From the NCBI RefSeq assembly GCF_014218355.1, contig NZ_AP023368.1, positions 4,713,501 to 4,777,500 of the forward strand: 64,000 nt of DNA, written 5' to 3'. Numbering within the stretch: position 1 is the first letter of the stretch; every line of letters begins with the position of its first letter. Of this stretch, positions 33,672 to 43,666 are shown one piece after another. The notes below the pieces were generated by a model that was not told where the DNA came from, ran no database searches, and worked only from the letters and a program-made list of their open reading frames with translations. This DNA is from Anaerocolumna chitinilytica. Lineage in GTDB: Bacteria > Bacillota > Clostridia > Lachnospirales > Lachnospiraceae. Position numbers and translations under genes: made by a program.

Positions 33672-36293
33672 TTATTTATTATTGAGAACTGCCTGAGCTG
33701 CTGCAAGTCTAGCGATCGGCACACGGAAAGGTGAGCAGGATACATAGTTTAATCCTACTTTGTGGCAGAATTCAACGGTTGAAGGATCTCCACCGTGCTC
33801 TCCACAGATACCAAGCTTGATGTTAGGTCTTGTAGCACGTCCTTTTTCAGATGCCATCTTAACTAACTGACCAACGCCGTCCTGATCAAGTCTTGCGAAT
33901 GGATCGGACTCATAAATCTTGTTGGTGTAGTAAGCGTCTAAGAACTTACCAGCATCATCACGGGAGAAACCGAATGTCATCTGTGTTAAATCGTTTGTAC
34001 CGAAGGAGAAGAATTCAGCTTCTTCTGCAATCTCGTTAGCAAGTAATGCAGCACGAGGAATTTCGATCATGGTACCGATATGATATTCGATGTCAGATCC
34101 TTTTTCCTTCTTAACAGCTTCTGCTGTTTCAACTACAACATCTTTAACGAATTTTAACTCTCTCTTCTCGCCTACTAAAGGAATCATGATTTCAGGAATG
34201 ATGTCAAAGCCTTTTTCTGCTTTTACTTCGATAGCAGCTTCCATAACGGCTCTTGTCTGCATCTTAGCAATCTCAGGATATGTTACGGCAAGACGGCATC
34301 CTCTGTGACCCATCATAGGGTTGAACTCGTGTAAGGAATCGCAAGTAGCTTTTACTTCTTCTACGGAAAGACCCATATCTTTTGCTAATGCAACGATATC
34401 TTCTTCTTCTGTAGGAACGAATTCATGTAACGGGGGATCTAAGAAACGGATAGTAACAGGTCTTCCTTCCATAACTTCGTATAAGCCTTTGAAGTCACCT
34501 TTCTGGAAAGGTATTAACTCGTTAAGAGCTTCTTCTCTTGCTTCTACAGTCTTAGAAAGAATCATCTTTCTGATCTTAGGAATTCTCTCTGCATCAAAGA
34601 ACATATGCTCTGTACGGCAAAGACCGATACCTTCAGCACCGAACTTAACAGCGTTAGCTGCATCAGCAGGTGTATCTGCATTTGTTCTTACCTTTAATGT
34701 TCTGATTTCATCAGCCCATGTCATAATTCTATCAAAGTTACCGCTGATAGCTGCTTCTACAGTAGGGATATCTCCAATGTAGATATTTCCTGTAGAACCG
34801 TCAAGAGAGATGTAATCTCCTTCTTTTACGGTCTGTCCAGCGATTGTAAAGTATTTAGCTTCTTCATCAATTACGATTTCACCACAACCGGATACGCAAG
34901 CTGTTCCCATACCACGAGCAACAACGGCTGCGTGAGAGGTCATACCACCACGAACAGTTAAGATACCTTCTGCTGCGTGCATACCTTCGATATCCTCAGG
35001 AGATGTCTCAAGACGAACAAGAACTACTCTTTCACCTTTTTCATGGTTCTTCTTAGCATCTTCTGCTGTGAAGTATACCTTACCAGCTGCTGCACCAGGA
35101 GAAGCAGGAAGAGCTTTACCAACAGGCTTAGCTGCCTTTAAAGCTGCAACGTCAAATCCGGGATGTAATAACTGATCTAAGGATTTAGCTTCGATTCTTG
35201 CGATAGCCTGTTCCTTTGTAATCTTTCCTTCGTCTACTAAATCACAAGCGATCTGAAGAGCAGCGGGAGCTGTTCTCTTACCGTTACGTGTCTGTAAGAA
35301 GAAAAGTTTCTTATCTTCGATTGTGAACTCCATATCCTGCATATCTTTGTAGTGATTCTCTAACAAAGTTGCAATTCTCATGAATTCAGCGAAAGCTTCA
35401 GGCATGTCCTCTTCCAGCTTAGTAATAGGCTGAGGAGTTCTGATACCGGCAACTACGTCTTCACCCTGAGCATTGATTAAATATTCACCGTAAATCTTAG
35501 CTTCACCAGTAGAAGGGTTACGTGTGAAAGCAACACCTGTACCGGATGTATCGCCCATGTTACCAAATACCATGGCCTGTACGTTTACAGCTGTTCCCCA
35601 ATCTCCAGGGATATCATTCATTCTTCTATAGTAAATAGCACGAGGGTTGTCCCATGAACGGAATACTGCAGTAACAGCTTCGATTAACTGCTCTGTAGGC
35701 TCCTGAGGGAATTCTGTGCCTTTTTCAGCTTTGTATAAAGCTTTGAACTGAACAATAACATCTTTTAAATCATCAGCAGTAAGTTCAGTGTCGAATTTAA
35801 CACCTTTCTTCTCTTTGATTTCATCTAAAACTCTTTCGAATTTTGCTTTGCTGATTTCCATAACTACGTCAGAGAACATCTGGATAAATCTTCTGTAGGA
35901 ATCATATGCAAATCTGGGATTTCCTGTTTTCTTAGCGAAGCCTTCAACAGCAACGTCAGTTAAACCTAAGTTAAGGATTGTATCCATCATACCAGGCATG
36001 GAAGCTCTAGCTCCGGAACGTACTGATACTAATAAAGGATTCTCTGTATCGCCAAATTTCTTTCCCTGCTGATCTTCTAAGATTTTGAGTGCATCAAAGA
36101 TCTGTCCTTTGATTTCATCAGTAATTTTCTTTCCGCTGTTATAATAGTCGGTACAAGCTTCTGTTGTTACAGTAAAGCCCTGGGGAATGGGAAGTCCTAA
36201 ATTAGTCATTTCTGCTAAGTTAGCACCTTTACCACCAAGCAGGTTTTTCATATCTGCTTTACCTTCTTTGAACAAATATACCCATTTTGCCAT
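33672..36293 (-). CDS. ppdK: Pyruvate, phosphate dikinase
   Basis: An 873-residue PPDK with the full domain order: ATP-grasp nucleotide domain (LGGKGANLAEMTNLGLPIPQ near the start; SVRSGARASMPGMMDT), the swivelling phosphohistidine domain (GGMTSHAAVVARGMG), and the PEP/pyruvate TIM barrel. The barrel ends with SFGTNDLTQMTFGFSRDD and the catalytic Cys in GICGEHGGDP. The enzyme interconverts pyruvate + ATP + Pi and PEP + AMP + PPi and is a main glycolytic enzyme in many clostridia. AGGAGG precedes ATG 36293. It ends in AAQAVLNNK, a sequence duplicated at 29055-29125. Confidence 0.98.
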   Translation of the reverse strand: MAKWVYLFKEGKADMKNLLGGKGANLAEMTNLGLPIPQGFTVTTEACTDYYNSGKKITDEIKGQIFDALKILEDQQGKKFGDTENPLLVSVRSGARASMPGMMDTILNLGLTDVAVEGFAKKTGNPRFAYDSYRRFIQMFSDVVMEISKAKFERVLDEIKEKKGVKFDTELTADDLKDVIVQFKALYKAEKGTEFPQEPTEQLIEAVTAVFRSWDNPRAIYYRRMNDIPGDWGTAVNVQAMVFGNMGDTSGTGVAFTRNPSTGEAKIYGEYLINAQGEDVVAGIRTPQPITKLEEDMPEAFAEFMRIATLLENHYKDMQDMEFTIEDKKLFFLQTRNGKRTAPAALQIACDLVDEGKITKEQAIARIEAKSLDQLLHPGFDVAALKAAKPVGKALPASPGAAAGKVYFTAEDAKKNHEKGERVVLVRLETSPEDIEGMHAAEGILTVRGGMTSHAAVVARGMGTACVSGCGEIVIDEEAKYFTIAGQTVKEGDYISLDGSTGNIYIGDIPTVEAAISGNFDRIMTWADEIRTLKVRTNADTPADAANAVKFGAEGIGLCRTEHMFFDAERIPKIRKMILSKTVEAREEALNELIPFQKGDFKGLYEVMEGRPVTIRFLDPPLHEFVPTEEEDIVALAKDMGLSVEEVKATCDSLHEFNPMMGHRGCRLAVTYPEIAKMQTRAVMEAAIEVKAEKGFDIIPEIMIPLVGEKRELKFVKDVVVETAEAVKKEKGSDIEYHIGTMIEIPRAALLANEIAEEAEFFSFGTNDLTQMTFGFSRDDAGKFLDAYYTNKIYESDPFARLDQDGVGQLVKMASEKGRATRPNIKLGICGEHGGDPSTVEFCHKVGLNYVSCSPFRVPIARLAAAQAVLNNK

Positions 36294-36456
36294 TTTGGTA
36301 ATTACCTCCTAATAAAATTTCAATATTTTGACTTTCTAGTCACCACTTAACATTATATCATAACATTGGTAGATAAGGAAAGATTTTTTTCCTTTAAAAT
36401 TTTATAAAAATGATATAAATTATCAGTTAAATCTTTCCTTCTGCCATTTGTCACTT

Positions 36457-37845
36457 CTAAAACTCAAATTTCTTTTCAAAGTAAGTCTTTAAATCTTCGA
36501 TGCGAATTCTTTCCTGCTCCATGGTATCTCTGTCACGCACGGTTACACAGCCATCTGTTTCTGATTCAAAATCATAGGTGATGCAGAAAGGTGTTCCGAT
36601 TTCATCCTGTCTTCTGTATCTCTTACCAATGTTACCTCTGTCATCAAATTCACAGTTATAAAGCTTGCATAAATCGGTAAAGACTTTCTCAGCACCTTCT
36701 GAAAGCTTCTTGGAAAGAGGAAGCACACCGATCTTAACCGGTGCAAGGGCTGGATGGAAGCGAAGTACAGTACGGATATCTCCTTCTCCCAAATCCTCTT
36801 CATCATAAGCACCGCAAAGGAAAGCTAAGGTTACTCTGTCTGCTCCAAGAGAAGGTTCAATTACATAAGGCACATACTTAATCTTCTTTTCATCATCAAA
36901 GTAGCCCAAATCTTCCTTGGATACATTTTGATGCTGGGTTAAGTCATAGTCTGTTCTGTCAGCAATACCCCATAATTCACCCCAGCCAAAGGGGAATAAG
37001 AATTCAATATCCGTGGTTGCTTTACTATAGAAAGAAAGCTCTGCTGCTTCATGGTCTCTGACACGCATTTCTTCCTTCTTCATACCAAGGGAAAGCAGCC
37101 AGTCGATGCAGAACTGTTTCCAATAAGCAAACCATTCAAGGTCTGTATCCGGTTCACAGAAGAATTCAAGTTCCATTTGTTCAAACTCTCTTGTACGGAA
37201 CGTAAAGTTTCCCGGAGTGATTTCGTTACGGAAGGATTTACCCACCTGTCCGATACCAAAAGGAATCTTCTTTCTGGAGGTTCTCTGTACATTTTTAAAG
37301 TTTACGAATATACCCTGTGCTGTCTCAGGTCTTAAGTATACGACATTTTTAGCATCCTCCGTTACACCCTGGAAGGTCTTAAACATCAGGTTGAACTGGC
37401 GGATATCCGTGAAATTATGTTTACCGCATGTAGGGCAATTTATACTATGTTCATCAATATAGGATTTCATTTCTTCCTGTGACCAGGCATCAACCGCATT
37501 CTCAAATTCGATGCCATGCTCTGAGGCATAATCCTCAATTAACTTATCGGCACGGAATCTTTCATGGCATTCTTTGCAGTCCATCAAAGGATCAGAAAAG
37601 CCGCCTAAATGTCCGGAAGCCACCCAAGTCTGAGGGTTCATCAGGATGGCACAGTCAACACCTACATTGTAAGGGTTTTGCTGTATGAATTTTGACCACC
37701 AGGCCTTTTTCACATTGTTTTTTAGTTCTACTCCAAGGTTTCCGTAATCCCAGGTATTTGCAAGTCCTCCATAGATTTCAGAACCGGGATACACAAATCC
37801 TCTTGCCTTGGCTAAGGCTACTATTTTCTCCATCGTCTTTTCCAT
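36457..37845 (-). CDS. glyQS: Glycyl-tRNA synthetase, single-chain dimeric type
   Basis: A 462-residue class II synthetase. Motif 2 region is in [20 protein letters not shown] and [20 protein letters not shown]; motif 3 is in [14 protein letters not shown]. The C-terminal anticodon-binding domain starts near [19 protein letters not shown] zinc-like pair is present. This is the eukaryote/archaea-like dimeric type used by many Gram-positives instead of the glyQ/glyS tetramer. The start follows GAGGGAG. I found no T-box leader in the 135 bp upstream. Confidence 0.97.
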   Translation of the reverse strand: MEKTMEKIVALAKARGFVYPGSEIYGGLANTWDYGNLGVELKNNVKKAWWSKFIQQNPYNVGVDCAILMNPQTWVASGHLGGFSDPLMDCKECHERFRADKLIEDYASEHGIEFENAVDAWSQEEMKSYIDEHSINCPTCGKHNFTDIRQFNLMFKTFQGVTEDAKNVVYLRPETAQGIFVNFKNVQRTSRKKIPFGIGQVGKSFRNEITPGNFTFRTREFEQMELEFFCEPDTDLEWFAYWKQFCIDWLLSLGMKKEEMRVRDHEAAELSFYSKATTDIEFLFPFGWGELWGIADRTDYDLTQHQNVSKEDLGYFDDEKKIKYVPYVIEPSLGADRVTLAFLCGAYDEEDLGEGDIRTVLRFHPALAPVKIGVLPLSKKLSEGAEKVFTDLCKLYNCEFDDRGNIGKRYRRQDEIGTPFCITYDFESETDGCVTVRDRDTMEQERIRIEDLKTYFEKKFEF

Positions 37846-37922
37846 CGTAAAATCTCCCTCTGCCTCTTTGGGCTTAATGCTTATAAATTAGCTTAAAAAG
37901 CAAAAACATTTTCACTTTTAAA

Positions 37923-37956
37923 ATGCAATTCCGAAAGATAACTTGCGAAATTGCAT
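37923..37956 (-). terminator. Terminator of the lipoprotein gene at 37981
   Basis: Arms ATGCAATT and AATTGCAT with an inner CG/CG pair. On the minus strand it is followed by TTTTAAAA. It separates the lipoprotein gene from glyQS. Confidence 0.6.
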
Positions 37957-37980
37957 AAAGTAATCGTAATTCTTAACGAA

Positions 37981-38577
37981 TCACGGTTTATATATGATAA
38001 TCGTCGTTGCATTATCAGCAGACTCTATATGGTGCTTATCCACCAGCGTTCCGCCAGAATAATATTTTATAGTACCTTGCAGTAATACGTCAAGCTTCTC
38101 TTTTAGAACCAGTACTTTATATTTGTTATTTTCAAAAGCTTTGCTTAAGGTAACGGTTTTGTTCTTTTTTGCCGCAGAGAAATTCTGAGGCAGATCAATC
38201 CCCGCATTATTAACGTCCCCGGTGTTAAGAAGTTTAACATCTGTTTGATTAAAGCTATTATAGTCATCAATGGTAGCATAGGTAATTACTAACACTGCAT
38301 TGGAGCCTTTTAACTCCAGATTCTTTTTGGTTATTACTTCATTTCCTTTTGCCGTATTATACTGATTAATCTTATCTGTGACATATTTATCTAGTTCCGT
38401 AAGATTATAGTAGGCTTTATCAAAGCTTTCAACGGTACCGGCTTCCAGGGTGCCTTCTTTTGTTATCAATAAAGTATTCTTTTGTATATTATTCGTATCA
38501 ATTTCTTTATTTTTACTACAGCCGGCAAGCATGACAAGACATAATATAAGGGCTGTACTAAAAATCAGTTTCTTCAT
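37981..38577 (-). CDS. Predicted lipoprotein of unknown function
   Basis: Start set to ATG 38577 (KKLIFSTALILCLVMLAGC), where a standard signal peptide and lipobox LAGC begin; the open frame upstream has no lipoprotein sense and overlaps a repeat. The 198-residue product is largely beta/alpha and resembles small clostridial lipoproteins with a KNTLLITKEGTLEAGTVESF opening followed by FDKAYYNLTELDKYVTDKI. The role is unknown. A 77-bp repeat shared with the gltX upstream region lies 40 bp before the start. Confidence 0.75.
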   Translation of the reverse strand: MKKLIFSTALILCLVMLAGCSKNKEIDTNNIQKNTLLITKEGTLEAGTVESFDKAYYNLTELDKYVTDKINQYNTAKGNEVITKKNLELKGSNAVLVITYATIDDYNSFNQTDVKLLNTGDVNNAGIDLPQNFSAAKKNKTVTLSKAFENNKYKVLVLKEKLDVLLQGTIKYYSGGTLVDKHHIESADNATTIIIYKP

Positions 38578-38616
38578 AATTGTACCCGTTGCATATCCCA
38601 GAACAGTCTGTGATAG

Positions 38617-38693
38617 TGCCACATTATAATAGGAGTGAAAGAAGCTGTCTGTGGCAATCCTTTCGATTAAAATTTTCTTTCATCCTGTTTTCC
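38617..38693. repeat. 77-bp repeat, copy 1 (upstream of lipoprotein gene)
   Basis: Matches 55106-55182 without gaps, with about 15 differences. The best-conserved block is GGAGTGAAAGAA then CTGT, TGTGGCAATCCTTTC, and AAAATTTTCTT. Outer arms TGCCACA and TGTGGCA can pair. It lies upstream of a leftward gene in both places. Confidence 0.65.
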
Positions 38694-38751
38694 GTCTGTT
38701 GTTAAAGTCTTTATCATTGTAACCTTAAAAACTGTTAATTTCAACCTAAAA

Positions 38752-39498
38752 TTATGGTAATAACATGATATTCAGGATTTTTAAGGATTTCATTTCCTTA
38801 TCAATTTGAAGCTTTGCATGGTTGTCCACCAATACCTCCAACTCAGTTAAAACCTCATCGGATACCTTAAAGGTATAGAGCTTGGTTAATGGAGCACTTA
38901 ATATGTACTGCAGAGTATAAAGGGCCGCACCGGAAATTTTTATCGTATCATTATTACCCGTATGACATTTCTTGCAAAGAACCCCAGAAAGACTGAAACT
39001 ATAATAGATTAAGTCTTCTGCTCCCGTACATTTTAAGCAGGAAAATACCTGCGGTGCCACTCCATTTATCTGAAAGAGGCGAAGTTCATATATCCTTCTC
39101 ACCAGTACTTTACCGATATTCGAATGACTTAAGGCTCTTAAGGACTGGTACAATAACTTAAGGGTCTCTTCTCCATCTTCAAATTCATGGCAATAGTAGT
39201 CAGCAAGCTCACAAAAATACATCCCAAAATAAGCCGCCTCTGCATCGAGCCTTAATTCTTCAAAGTAATTTGTTATATTAACGGACAGTACCGAATAAGC
39301 ACTTCTGCCCTCATATAATTCAAAGGTTCCAAAAGAAAACGGATTGCTGCATGCTAAAAAGGCACTACCGGGTTTTCTAGCGCCTTTTGCAAATGCTGTT
39401 ATTTTTCCTTTTTCCTTCGTAAGTATGACCAATCTTTTATCATACTCACCCACGGGCATGGCTGAAAGAACCATTCCCGTCACAGCCAATGCCATCAT
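38752..39498 (-). CDS. recO: DNA repair protein RecO
   Basis: About 248 residues. The N-terminal OB fold begins VTGMVLSAMPVGEYDKRLVI and LTKEKGKITAFAKGARK. The helical C-terminal part contains a zinc-finger pair: CLKC near residue 155 and CKKCH (Cys-Lys-Lys-Cys) near 183. RecO loads RecA with RecR. The start is ambiguous: GAGAGAGG at 39511-39518 is followed by ATG 39510 (too close) and ATG 39498 or 39495. The gene overlaps the 3' end of yqzL by about 50 bp. The order era-yqzL-recO is conserved in Firmicutes. Confidence 0.93.
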   Translation of the reverse strand: MMALAVTGMVLSAMPVGEYDKRLVILTKEKGKITAFAKGARKPGSAFLACSNPFSFGTFELYEGRSAYSVLSVNITNYFEELRLDAEAAYFGMYFCELADYYCHEFEDGEETLKLLYQSLRALSHSNIGKVLVRRIYELRLFQINGVAPQVFSCLKCTGAEDLIYYSFSLSGVLCKKCHTGNNDTIKISGAALYTLQYILSAPLTKLYTFKVSDEVLTELEVLVDNHAKLQIDKEMKSLKILNIMLLP

Positions 39499-39631
39499 CC
39501 AGGCTGCCATCCTCTCTCTTGTTACCGCTATTCATTTCCATTCCTCTTTCAACGGTACAAGCAATGTAACTTAAATAATCGTATATGTTTCCGCTTTTTG
39601 CAAATCTTTCCCAATGTTCTTTGTTCTGCAT
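39446..39631 (-). CDS. yqzL: YqzL-like small protein
   Basis: A small protein of about 61 residues starting at ATG 39631 after AAGGGGG. The first 30 residues (EHWERFAKSGNIYDYLSYIA) match the YqzL motif W-x-x-F-x-x-x-G-x-I-x-x-Y-L. It is found exactly in the YqzL position between era and recO. The family function is unknown. It is longer than the usual 45 or so residues because of a Gly/Asp/Ser-rich tail that overlaps the recO start; the tail is probably unconstrained. Confidence 0.75.
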   Translation of the reverse strand: MQNKEHWERFAKSGNIYDYLSYIACTVERGMEMNSGNKREDGSLDDGIGCDGNGSFSHARG

Positions 39632-39755
39632 TTTTATTTCCCCCTTCAAAACAGTTCTAATTTTAACATCTAATGTTTACATTATAAGCATGCCCACCTT
39701 AGAGCTGTTTTAAACCGGGAATCCTATCCAGCTTGAAGACTATTTCTAAATTTTC

Positions 39756-40664
39756 TTACATCTCACGCTTATCGTAGCCATAATTTTTAATAAGAAAATC
39801 ACTGTCACGCCAGTCCTTTTTAACCTTTACCCAAAGCTTTAAATTGACCTGCATATCAAGCAGGTTTTCAATTTCTTTTCTTGCCTGCATGCCGATTTTT
39901 TTGAGCTTTTCTCCATTCTTACCTATTATAATGCCTTTATGACTGTCTCTTTCACATACAATGGTAGCATCAATATCTATCATGCTGCCGTCTTTTCTCT
40001 CTTTCATACGGTCTATTGCTACAGCTATTCCGTGTGGAATCTCATCACTTAGAAGCCTTAGGGCTTTCTCTCTTATGAGTTCTGCCGTAATCTGCTTCTC
40101 TGGCTGGTCCGTGATGGTATCTTCATCATAATACATCGGTCCTTGAGGCAAATACTTAAATATCGTATGAAGAAGCTCTTTGGTATTCTCACCTTTCAAG
40201 GCAGACACCGGTACGATATCCGCAAAGGCATATAAATCCTTATAAGCCTCTATGAACTTTAATATCTCCTCTTTCTTAACAGTGTCAACTTTATTGATAA
40301 CAAGAATAACCGGGGTCTTTACGGCAAGCAGCTGTTCTGCAATATGCCTTTCACCGGCTCCGATAAAGGTGGACGGCTCTACCAGCCACAACACCACATC
40401 TACTTCCTTCATGGTGCGCTCTGCTATGGAAACCATATATTCTCCCAGCTTGTTTTTAGCTTTATGGATACCGGGGGTATCTAAGAAGATAATCTGACCG
40501 TTTTCCTCCGTATAAACAGTCTGTATACGGTTTCTTGTGGTTTGAGGTTTATCAGAGGTTATTGCTATCTTCTGCCCGATTAAATGGTTCATTAAGGTTG
40601 ATTTGCCGACGTTTGGCCGTCCGATTAACGTAACAAACCCCGATTTATATTCTTGTTTTTTCAT
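39756..40664 (-). CDS. era: GTPase Era
   Basis: A 302-residue GTPase: P-loop GRPNVGKSTLMNHLIG, switch region TTRNRIQTVYT, G3 DTPG, G4 INKVD, then G5 VSALKG. The C-terminal KH domain has GIIIGKNGEKLKKIGMQARK. Era binds the 3' end of 16S rRNA and checks 30S maturation. The ribosome site is weak. It is downstream of the M16 peptidase gene (53 bp gap), and yqzL and recO follow. Confidence 0.97.
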   Translation of the reverse strand: MKKQEYKSGFVTLIGRPNVGKSTLMNHLIGQKIAITSDKPQTTRNRIQTVYTEENGQIIFLDTPGIHKAKNKLGEYMVSIAERTMKEVDVVLWLVEPSTFIGAGERHIAEQLLAVKTPVILVINKVDTVKKEEILKFIEAYKDLYAFADIVPVSALKGENTKELLHTIFKYLPQGPMYYDEDTITDQPEKQITAELIREKALRLLSDEIPHGIAVAIDRMKERKDGSMIDIDATIVCERDSHKGIIIGKNGEKLKKIGMQARKEIENLLDMQVNLKLWVKVKKDWRDSDFLIKNYGYDKREM

Positions 40665-40717
40665 TTATTATTCTTCACACTTTCTTTTGTCTTGTATTGA
40701 TAGAAATAGTATCCGTA

Positions 40718-43666
40718 TTATTTTGATAGATTCTTTACTTCGAGGAATAAATCCCTGTTTTGCTCGATCTTGCTCTCACTGCCGATTACACAGAGATTAC
40801 CGCAGTCCATAATGGCTTTTACAATGTCAGAGAGCTTCCTGATATCTTCCTTTGTAACATGAAGAATTTCATCTCTTTGCTTTTGAACATCGGCTTCGGT
40901 AAGGCCTGTAATATAAGCTCCCATGGAAGCATCCCCCTTCATACGAGGTGTACGGGGAGTATCTATACCGCTGATAGTACCGATGATATACTTTGTCATA
41001 TCCCGTTCATCCGCTGTGAAGCTTCTGATATAATCCGCTGTCTTCTCATAGATTTCGTTGGTTTCCTTCAGATTAGGGTCACGGTATGAGGTAAAATATC
41101 CGTTTCCGCTGATACTGGAGAAACCGCACATGCAGCCATAGGCTCCGCCTTTTACACGGATATTGGTCCAAAGGTATTCATAACTTAAGATAACTTTCAG
41201 TACTTCCAATGCGCCGGTGTATTCAAAACCTGCCTTCATAAAGTTACCCGTTCTTGCTACATACTGAACCTGCCCGGAGGTTTTAAAACCTTCGTTTGCT
41301 TGTATAAGATCAAAGTGCTCATTTACTTTTTCAATCGGCTCATCCTTTAACTGTTCTACAAAGGGCAGAAGCTTATCCTTTAAGGTGTCCAATCCTTCCT
41401 CATTAGAGGTAAAGCTGATAATCAGATTATCTCTTCTGAAAATATAATTCATCAGAAGTTTCAGCTTGCTGATGGTCTCATCAGCTTCTGCTGCGAAGTT
41501 TCCTTCCAGTCTTTCAATAAATTTATAGAATGAAATACCCTTTACCTCTTCGCTGAACCTTGAGCTTTCAGAAAAATATGACATAGCTCTGTCCACAGCT
41601 GCAGAATGTCCTGCTGAGGTTAAATGCATCAGTAATCTTGATTTTATTTCTGATATAATCTCAAGCAGACGTTTCTTATCATCAAGTTTGGTAAAGCTTA
41701 TGATCTCTTTTAATAAATCAAAGGCATCATCCATTTCTTCATACAAAGCCTTTACATCCATAATCAAAGCCGGCAGGTATTCATTCTGGGTATTCTTCTT
41801 GCCGTAGCAGCTTAAATCCGTGCTGATGCCACCGGTATGGATGTTGATTTCATTGGACAGCTCCAAATATTTGTAGTGCTCTGTATCCACTAGCCCCAAA
41901 ACAGAGGAAAGAAGTCCGATATAAGGCGTCAGTTCTTTCGGAATATCCTCCAGGTCAAAGATCAGGCGCATATAAGCGATTCCGTTGGTGAAAACATTAT
42001 GATGAACAATGGTAATACCATCTATGTCTTTCTCACTGTTATAGAAAGGCTGTGATTTTGTATCGATATCCTCTACGTTGAGTAAAGGAATGCTCTCCAG
42101 TTCTTCTCTGGTGGAAGGTGTATCCTGGTACTCTTTTAAGCTCCTGGTATCTTCTATCAGCTTCTCCAGTTCTGAAACTGAAAGGCTGTTTTTATAGTTC
42201 TTCAGCTTTTCTTTTAAATTTGCTTCTTTTTCTGAGGTAAGTCCTTTTTTAGGAACAAGGGTTACCAACGCTATATGAGAGCTGTTTAATAAATAATTCT
42301 CAATTAGTCTGACATAATAATCTGTCTGAATTTTAGCTTTTAGATTATCAAAGATGGCATTGGAATTCAATTTAATAAAGGGCTTGGAATCATCATATAG
42401 CCAGCTGCCAAGCATCTGTATGCCATACATAAGGCCTTTGGGAAATTGTCCAAAGTCTGCTTCTCTGTATTTGAACTCATAGTAATTAATAGCAGCACGA
42501 AGGGACTTCTCATCCACACCTTCCCGCACTATTTTCTCCAGCGTTTCTCGAACAATCTTAATAAACTCTTCTTTTTGGTTGATATCTGCATTCTTTGCTA
42601 CAATTGAAAATATCGGCTGGTAAGTGTCGCTATCATAACTGCTGATAATGTCCTTTCCGATTCCCGCATCTAATAAAGCCTGCTTTAAGGGTGAGCCCGG
42701 TGAGGACAGTAATACATATTCCAGTACCTGAAATGCCATGCACAATTCACTGTCAAGGCTGGTGCCAATTGACAGATTATAACTGTAATAGGTATTATTA
42801 GAAAGCTCCTCCTGCTCGCTCAAAGGATAGAAGGCAGTAATATCTCTGTGGGTTTTAAAGGGTTCCTGGAACTTAATTTCTGAGTCCACAAAATGGTATT
42901 CAAATTGACTTAAATATTTCTCGTGGAGCCAGGAAAGCTTCTCATTGACATCCATATCCCCATACAAATAGATATAACTGTTGGAGGGATGGTAATATCT
43001 ATTGTGAAAATCCAAAAACGCCTCATAAGTCAAGTCCGGAATATAATCCGGGTCCCCGCCTGACTCCACTCCATAGGCTGTATCCGGAAACAAAGCATTC
43101 TGTATCGTACGGAATAAAAATTGTTCCGGAGAGGAGAAGGCTCCCTTCATTTCATTATAAACAACTCCATTATAGATTAAATCGCTCTCCATGCTTTCAA
43201 GCTCATAATGCCAGCCTTCCTGCCGGAAGATTTCTTCCTTGTTATAGATATTCGGATAGAACACTGCATCCATATATACATGCATCAGATTCTGAAAATC
43301 CTGTTCATTACAACTGGCAACGGGATATATTGTCTTATCCGGATAAGTCATGGCATTTAAAAATGTATTAAGTGAACCCTTGGCAAGTTCAATAAAAGGA
43401 TCTTTAGCCGGAAAGTCCCTGGAACCACATAAAACGGAGTGTTCGATAATATGGGCAACCCCTGTGCTGTCAAAGGGAGGTGTCCGAAAGCCTACAGAAA
43501 ATACCTTATTGTTATCATCATTTGAGACAAGGGCGATTCTGGCACCTGTTTTCTTATGTTTTAACAGTACACCGAAACTATTTATGTCTTTTAACTCCTC
43601 TTCATAAAGGAGCTCATACTCTTCTAAGCTGCCTAATTCCTTGCTGCTTTTTATATTTCTGGCCAT
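40718..43666 (-). CDS. M16C family zinc metallopeptidase (presequence protease-like)
   Basis: A 982-residue protein with the full PreP/Cym1-type four-domain structure. The inverted zinc motif HxxEH is His72-Ile-Ile-Glu75-His76, and the third ligand Glu lies about 75-80 residues later in the FLNAMTYPDKTIYPVASCNE neighbourhood. It lacks a signal peptide, so the peptidase would degrade peptides in the cytoplasm. The ribosome site AAGGAGG is strong. The gene begins the era-yqzL-recO string. Confidence 0.95.
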   Translation of the reverse strand: MARNIKSSKELGSLEEYELLYEEELKDINSFGVLLKHKKTGARIALVSNDDNNKVFSVGFRTPPFDSTGVAHIIEHSVLCGSRDFPAKDPFIELAKGSLNTFLNAMTYPDKTIYPVASCNEQDFQNLMHVYMDAVFYPNIYNKEEIFRQEGWHYELESMESDLIYNGVVYNEMKGAFSSPEQFLFRTIQNALFPDTAYGVESGGDPDYIPDLTYEAFLDFHNRYYHPSNSYIYLYGDMDVNEKLSWLHEKYLSQFEYHFVDSEIKFQEPFKTHRDITAFYPLSEQEELSNNTYYSYNLSIGTSLDSELCMAFQVLEYVLLSSPGSPLKQALLDAGIGKDIISSYDSDTYQPIFSIVAKNADINQKEEFIKIVRETLEKIVREGVDEKSLRAAINYYEFKYREADFGQFPKGLMYGIQMLGSWLYDDSKPFIKLNSNAIFDNLKAKIQTDYYVRLIENYLLNSSHIALVTLVPKKGLTSEKEANLKEKLKNYKNSLSVSELEKLIEDTRSLKEYQDTPSTREELESIPLLNVEDIDTKSQPFYNSEKDIDGITIVHHNVFTNGIAYMRLIFDLEDIPKELTPYIGLLSSVLGLVDTEHYKYLELSNEINIHTGGISTDLSCYGKKNTQNEYLPALIMDVKALYEEMDDAFDLLKEIISFTKLDDKKRLLEIISEIKSRLLMHLTSAGHSAAVDRAMSYFSESSRFSEEVKGISFYKFIERLEGNFAAEADETISKLKLLMNYIFRRDNLIISFTSNEEGLDTLKDKLLPFVEQLKDEPIEKVNEHFDLIQANEGFKTSGQVQYVARTGNFMKAGFEYTGALEVLKVILSYEYLWTNIRVKGGAYGCMCGFSSISGNGYFTSYRDPNLKETNEIYEKTADYIRSFTADERDMTKYIIGTISGIDTPRTPRMKGDASMGAYITGLTEADVQKQRDEILHVTKEDIRKLSDIVKAIMDCGNLCVIGSESKIEQNRDLFLEVKNLSK

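Noticed and set aside
37846..37980. T-box leader for glyQS
   Set aside because: The gap is too short and lacks the AGGGTGG core and T-box; only a hairpin of the upstream gene is present.
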